Shown: positions 60,532 to 64,000 of the stretch, in pieces | Layout: each line of letters starts with the position of its first letter | How positions within the stretch are numbered: position 1 is the stretch's first letter | NCBI RefSeq assembly: GCF_030549525.1 | Contig: NZ_CP130831.1 | Location: 1,885,501 to 1,949,500 of the forward strand | Direction: 5' to 3' | Source of the DNA: Stenotrophomonas sp. 704A1 | GTDB lineage: Bacteria > Pseudomonadota > Gammaproteobacteria > Xanthomonadales > Xanthomonadaceae | Length of the DNA: 64,000 nt | Translations under genes and position numbers: made by a program | The notes under the pieces: model-generated | What the model was told of the DNA's origin: nothing | Database searches by the model: none | Seen by the model: the letters and a program-made list of their open reading frames with translations, nothing else

Positions 60532-61975
60532 CGCCGAGCGCGAGCGCCTTGCCCGCGATGGCGAGGCGATCAGGCAGCGCTGCACCACACTGGCTGGCTT
60601 CATCCGTGAGGCATGGCCGGTTCTGGAGCCGGCACAGCCGTACGTGCACGGCTGGCACATCGATGTCCTGTGCCAGCACCTGGAAGCGATCACCGACGGA
60701 CAGATCACCCGGCTGCTGATCAACATTCCGCCGGGCACCATGAAATCGCTGGTGGCCAGCGTGTTCTGGCCGGCATGGGAATGGGGCCCGCGGGGCCTGC
60801 CGTCGATGCGCTACCTGACGACCTCCTATGCGGAGAAGTTCGTCAAGCGCGACAGCCGGCGCATGCGCGACCTGGTGCAGTCGGAGTGGTTCAGCAGTCT
60901 CTGGCCGGAGATCGAGCTGAACCGGTCGGGCGAGATGTCCTTCGCCAATTCGAAGATGGGAAACCGCGAGGGCATGGCGTTTGCCAGCCTGACCGGTGGC
61001 CGCGGCGACCGGGTCATCATCGATGATCCGCACTCGACGGAGACGGCGGAGAGCCCGGCGGAGCGCGCGACAACGACCCGCATCTTCCGCGAGTCGGTGC
61101 CCACCCGACTGAACAACCCGGCCACGTCTGCAATCGTGGTGATCATGCAGCGCCTGCACGAAAAGGACGTGTCGGGGCAGATCCTGGACCTCGGTCTCGG
61201 GTATGAGCACCTGATGCTGCCGATGGAGTTCGAGCCAGAGCGCCGCTGCCGGACGTCTATCGGGTTCGAGGATCCGCGCACTGAGGATGGCGAGCTGCTG
61301 TTCCCTGAGCGCTTCCCCCGCGCGGTGGTCGAGCGCGATAAGAAGATCCTGGGCAGCTACGCGGTAGCCGGCCAGCAGCAGCAACGGCCAACCCCGCGCG
61401 ACGGTGGCAAGTTCAAGCGGGAATGGTTCGAAGTGGTAGAGGCCGCGCCGGCGATCCTGGCGGCGCGGAAGGTCCGGCGATGGGACTTCGCTGCGACGGA
61501 TCCGAAGCAGCAGAAGACGAAAGGCGATCCCGACTACACCGTGGGGCTGCTGTTGGGCGAGGTCGGCGGCGTCTACTACGTGCTGGACATCGTCCGGGAC
61601 CGGCAGTCGCCGGCGGGCGTCGAGAAGATGCTGAAGAACACAGCCCTGCAGGACGGCCGAACCATCAAGGTTCGGATCCCGCAGGACCCTGGCGCCGCCG
61701 GCAAAAGCAATGCCGCGCACCAGGTGAAGCTGCTGGCCGGCTGGGACGTGAAGGCCGCGCTGGAGTCCGGATCCAAGGAGGTCCGCGCAACGCCGGTTGA
61801 AGCTCAGGCCGAGGCCGGAAACATCAAGCTGGTGAATGGCCCGTGGGTGGCGGCGTTCTTGGATGAGATCGCCGAATTCCCCAACGCAAAGCACGACGAC
61901 CAGGTGGACGCGCTTTCGGGCGCTTTCGCTGAGCTGGTCACCGGCAGCACCTACAACCTGGGGAACGCGCTCTGA
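60446..61975 (+). CDS. Terminase large subunit (TerL)
   Basis: 509 residues. ATPase: Walker A-like NIPPGTMKS (about 93-101), Walker B RVIIDDPH (189-196), and a C-terminal RNase-H-type nuclease (WDFAATDPKQQ, then a late acid in KHDDQVDALSGAF). The motor translocates DNA into the head. The N-terminal 60 residues overlap TerS coding sequence and include a charged helix. One base is shared with the portal gene start. Confidence 0.95.
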   Translation: MNSTALNRSSVRLPTLAEIRAERARRAADAERERLARDGEAIRQRCTTLAGFIREAWPVLEPAQPYVHGWHIDVLCQHLEAITDGQITRLLINIPPGTMKSLVASVFWPAWEWGPRGLPSMRYLTTSYAEKFVKRDSRRMRDLVQSEWFSSLWPEIELNRSGEMSFANSKMGNREGMAFASLTGGRGDRVIIDDPHSTETAESPAERATTTRIFRESVPTRLNNPATSAIVVIMQRLHEKDVSGQILDLGLGYEHLMLPMEFEPERRCRTSIGFEDPRTEDGELLFPERFPRAVVERDKKILGSYAVAGQQQQRPTPRDGGKFKREWFEVVEAAPAILAARKVRRWDFAATDPKQQKTKGDPDYTVGLLLGEVGGVYYVLDIVRDRQSPAGVEKMLKNTALQDGRTIKVRIPQDPGAAGKSNAAHQVKLLAGWDVKAALESGSKEVRATPVEAQAEAGNIKLVNGPWVAAFLDEIAEFPNAKHDDQVDALSGAFAELVTGSTYNLGNAL

Positions 61976-63756
61976 TGGGCAAGCTCGCACAAATCAAAGA
62001 CGGGCTGGTCAATCTGGTGGCCAACCTGGGTACGCCGCGCGACAAGGCGGCCTCGACGTTCTACGGCATTCCGACCCTGTCGGAGCAGGAGGCAGACAAC
62101 GCCTACCGCGGCACCTGGCTGGCGCGGAAGGTGATCGACATCCCGGCGATGGACAGCTGCCGGAAGTGGCGCGGTTGGAGCGCCGATCAGGCGAACATCA
62201 CCGCGATCGAGGGTGAGGAAAAGCGGCTGGGCCTGCAGCAGAAGCTGCTGGAAGCACTGATCCGTGCGCGCCTCACCGGCGGAGCCGCGCTCTACATCGG
62301 TACCGGTCACTCCGATCCGATGCTGCCGCTGAAGCCTGAGTCCTTGGGCAAGGCCGGCATCCGTCATCTGAACGTGCTGTCGAAGCGCGTGCTCCAGGCG
62401 GGTGAGTTGGACCGCGATCCCGAGTCGCCGGGCTATGGTCGACCTGCGTTCTACACCCTGAGCAGCGGCACCGCCGGGCAGTTGCAGATCCATCCATCAC
62501 GGCTGGTGATTCTGCAGGGCGCGGTGAGGCCCGACCCGGAACTGGACACCAGCAACGGTTGGGGCGACTCGGTCCTGTTGGCGATCAGCAAGGCGATCAA
62601 GGACGCCGACGCCAGCGCTGCGAACATCGCCTCTCTGGTGTTCGAAGCGAAGGTCGATGTGATCAAGATTCCGAACTTCATGGCGCAGCTGGCCGATCCG
62701 GGCTACGAGGAAAAGGTCCTCAATCGGCTGCAGCTGGCTGCGATGGCCAAGGGGATCAACGGCACCTTGGTGATGGACGCCGAGGAAAACTACGATCAGA
62801 AGCAGCTCCAGTTCGGCGGCCTGGTCGACCTGCTGATGGGCTTCATGCAGCTGGTGTCGGGTGCTTCGGACATCCCGATGACCCGCCTGCTGGGCCAGTC
62901 GCCTGGTGGTCTGAACGCCAGCGGCGAGAGTGACCTGCGGAACTACTACGACCGCATCAGCAGTAACCAGGAGCTGGTGCTGCAGCCGGCGCTGCAGGTT
63001 CTGGACGAGTGCCTGATCCGCTCGGCGCTCGGTAGCCGGCCGGCCGAGGTGTTCTACAACTGGCGCAGCCTGTGGCAGACCACTGACAACGAACGCGCGG
63101 GAATTGGCAAGACCACTGCAGAGACCATCAAGACCATCTCCGAAACGCGGCTGCTACCGGATGAGGTGATGTCCACGGTGGCGGTGAACATGCTGACTGA
63201 AGCCGGCGTCGCACCGGGCCTGGAAGCCGAGATGCTGAAGTACGGCGAAGCCACCCCGCAGAGCGACGAACAGGACGACGACGAGCAGCGCGCCGCTGCA
63301 ACGCCGGTGAAGGACGCCCAGCCCCGTTCGCTGTATGTCAGCCGCAAGGTAGTGAATGCCGACGAGATCGCGGCTTGGGCGAAGGAGCAGGGCATCGGAG
63401 AGCTGCAGCATGACCTGCATGTCACCGTCGCCTACTCGCGCCAGGCCTTCGACTGGATCAAGGCCGGCAACGCCAACGAGTGGAGCAACGGCGGCAAGGA
63501 CGAGCTGGCCATCCCCGAGGGCGGCCCGCGCGCGGTTGAGCCGTTGGGTGGTATGTCGGCGGTGATCCTGTTCGCGTCGGCGCAGCTGTGCTGGCGGCAC
63601 GAAAGCATCATCCGCGCGGGTGGGTCGCACGATTACCCGGATTACACCCCGCACATCAGCCTGACGAAGGCGACTGTCGACCTGTCGAAGGTCGAGCCCT
63701 ACCGCGGCCGCATCGTGCTGGGCCCGGAAATCTTCGAAGAAATTCGAGAGGACTGA
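61975..63756 (+). CDS. Portal protein fused to Acb1-like 2H phosphoesterase (anti-CBASS) domain
   Basis: 593 residues. The first 425 are a DUF1073-type portal (YGIPTLSEQEADNAYRGTWLARKVIDIPAMD, SGASDIPMTRLLGQSPGGLNASGESDLRNYYD). After an acidic linker (TPQSDEQDDDEQRAA) comes a separate domain, about 451-593, with two His-x-Thr/Ser motifs, HVT (482-484) and HIS (560-562), each in a beta strand, as in 2H/LigT phosphoesterases. T4 Acb1 uses the same motifs to degrade CBASS cyclic nucleotides. Portal function is secure; anti-CBASS activity is inferred from the motifs and the family name. Confidence 0.9.
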   Translation: MGKLAQIKDGLVNLVANLGTPRDKAASTFYGIPTLSEQEADNAYRGTWLARKVIDIPAMDSCRKWRGWSADQANITAIEGEEKRLGLQQKLLEALIRARLTGGAALYIGTGHSDPMLPLKPESLGKAGIRHLNVLSKRVLQAGELDRDPESPGYGRPAFYTLSSGTAGQLQIHPSRLVILQGAVRPDPELDTSNGWGDSVLLAISKAIKDADASAANIASLVFEAKVDVIKIPNFMAQLADPGYEEKVLNRLQLAAMAKGINGTLVMDAEENYDQKQLQFGGLVDLLMGFMQLVSGASDIPMTRLLGQSPGGLNASGESDLRNYYDRISSNQELVLQPALQVLDECLIRSALGSRPAEVFYNWRSLWQTTDNERAGIGKTTAETIKTISETRLLPDEVMSTVAVNMLTEAGVAPGLEAEMLKYGEATPQSDEQDDDEQRAAATPVKDAQPRSLYVSRKVVNADEIAAWAKEQGIGELQHDLHVTVAYSRQAFDWIKAGNANEWSNGGKDELAIPEGGPRAVEPLGGMSAVILFASAQLCWRHESIIRAGGSHDYPDYTPHISLTKATVDLSKVEPYRGRIVLGPEIFEEIRED

Positions 63757-63759
63757 ATC

Positions 63760-64000
63760 ATGGAGATCTTCGACAGCCTGGCGCTCGACGCGTCCGGGCT
63801 CGCTTTCACGCGCGACGGTTTCCTGGTCGGCGATGCCAAGGTCAGCCGCGCAGGCAACGTGCAGCAGTACCTGGGCCGCGAGCTGGGCCTGACTGGAGAC
63901 GAAGCTGGCCGGGTGTACGGGGTCTACCGCGATCCGGCCACTGTGTTCGATGAGGACAGCATGCGCTCGCTGGTGGGCCGGCCGGTCACGCGCGGCCATC
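63760..64000 (+). CDS. DUF2213-type head protein (5' part, runs off window)
   Basis: 80 codons are visible: MEIFDSLALDASGLAFTRDGFLVGDAKVSRAGNVQQYLGRELGL, then PATVFDEDSMRSLVGRPVTRGH. This matches the start of DUF2213 proteins, which follow DUF1073 portals and probably act in prohead assembly. Four bp after the portal stop. Confidence 0.88.
   Translation, partial: MEIFDSLALDASGLAFTRDGFLVGDAKVSRAGNVQQYLGRELGLTGDEAGRVYGVYRDPATVFDEDSMRSLVGRPVTRGH

Larger units (their letters stand above)
37430..64000. mobile_element. Lambda-like tailed prophage (right end outside window)
   Basis: Continuous phage gene content with lambda-type order: leftward recombination and modification operon, repressor/Cro switch with shared operators, CII, replication initiator and helicase, recombination genes, a possible late regulator, lysis cassette, TerS, TerL, portal, head gene. 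Structural tail genes and the integrase are not seen and should lie beyond 64 kb. All visible core genes are intact, so the element may be functional. The left edge is approximate. Confidence 0.92.

Overview
The window is high-GC gammaproteobacterial DNA and very probably comes from Stenotrophomonas maltophilia or a close relative. Three things point there. The order smeRv - smeU1 - smeV - smeW - smeU2 - smeX is the S. maltophilia SmeVWX multidrug efflux locus. A LuxR-type regulator with an hchA partner matches the S. maltophilia smoR region. Short GTAG/GCCGGGC hairpins of the SMAG type sit between genes. All names come from reading the translated sequence; no database was searched.

Positions 1-37100 are chromosome. 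The first part holds housekeeping genes: mutY (partial), ftsY, an orphan flagellar-rod-like gene, htpG, rsmD, coaD, a lipoprotein, a 2x[4Fe-4S] ferredoxin, ggt, a metallo-beta-lactamase-fold hydrolase and upp. Next is a four-gene, tightly packed phosphate-ester scavenging operon (10809-16465): TonB-dependent receptor, beta-propeller phytase-like lipoprotein, exported purple-acid-phosphatase-like enzyme and exported inorganic pyrophosphatase. A SMI1/KNR4-like gene, phrB and an OmpA-type lipoprotein follow. The SmeVWX locus occupies 19631-28626, with a likely SmeRv operator and an extra small ORF coupled to smeU1. Then come a VOC protein, an exported endonuclease/exonuclease/phosphatase, the hchA-smoR pair, a large lipase-like lipoprotein, and several small secreted proteins of unknown role.

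From about 37.4 kb to the right edge (64 kb) lies a lambda-like tailed prophage, cut off by the window. A leftward early operon (49584 to 37546, mostly joined by 4-nt ATGA/GTGA overlaps) carries RecT, a YqaJ exonuclease, a C5-cytosine methyltransferase, a MazG-like protein, HTH regulators and many small ORFs. The switch lies at 49.6-52.2 kb: a CI-like S24 repressor, a Cro-like protein, a CII-family protein, and six copies of a TTTAG-based operator split between the left and right control regions. Rightward genes are a replication initiator with a probable internal origin, DnaB helicase, a Ref-type nuclease, a RuvC-type resolvase, and a possible late regulator. They are followed by a full lysis cassette (GH19 endolysin, holin, Rz with nested Rz1), TerS, TerL, a portal protein and the start of a DUF2213 head gene. 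No integrase is visible, so it is either beyond 64 kb or absent; the left attachment site could not be fixed.

The most notable points are as follows. The portal protein carries a C-terminal 2H-phosphoesterase (Acb1-like, anti-CBASS) domain. Three membrane-anchored cargo genes each lie antisense to the prophage operon around them. A degenerate tRNA-like gene with an encoded CCA end lies inside the left operon. The methyltransferase contains eight internal PxPTxT repeats.
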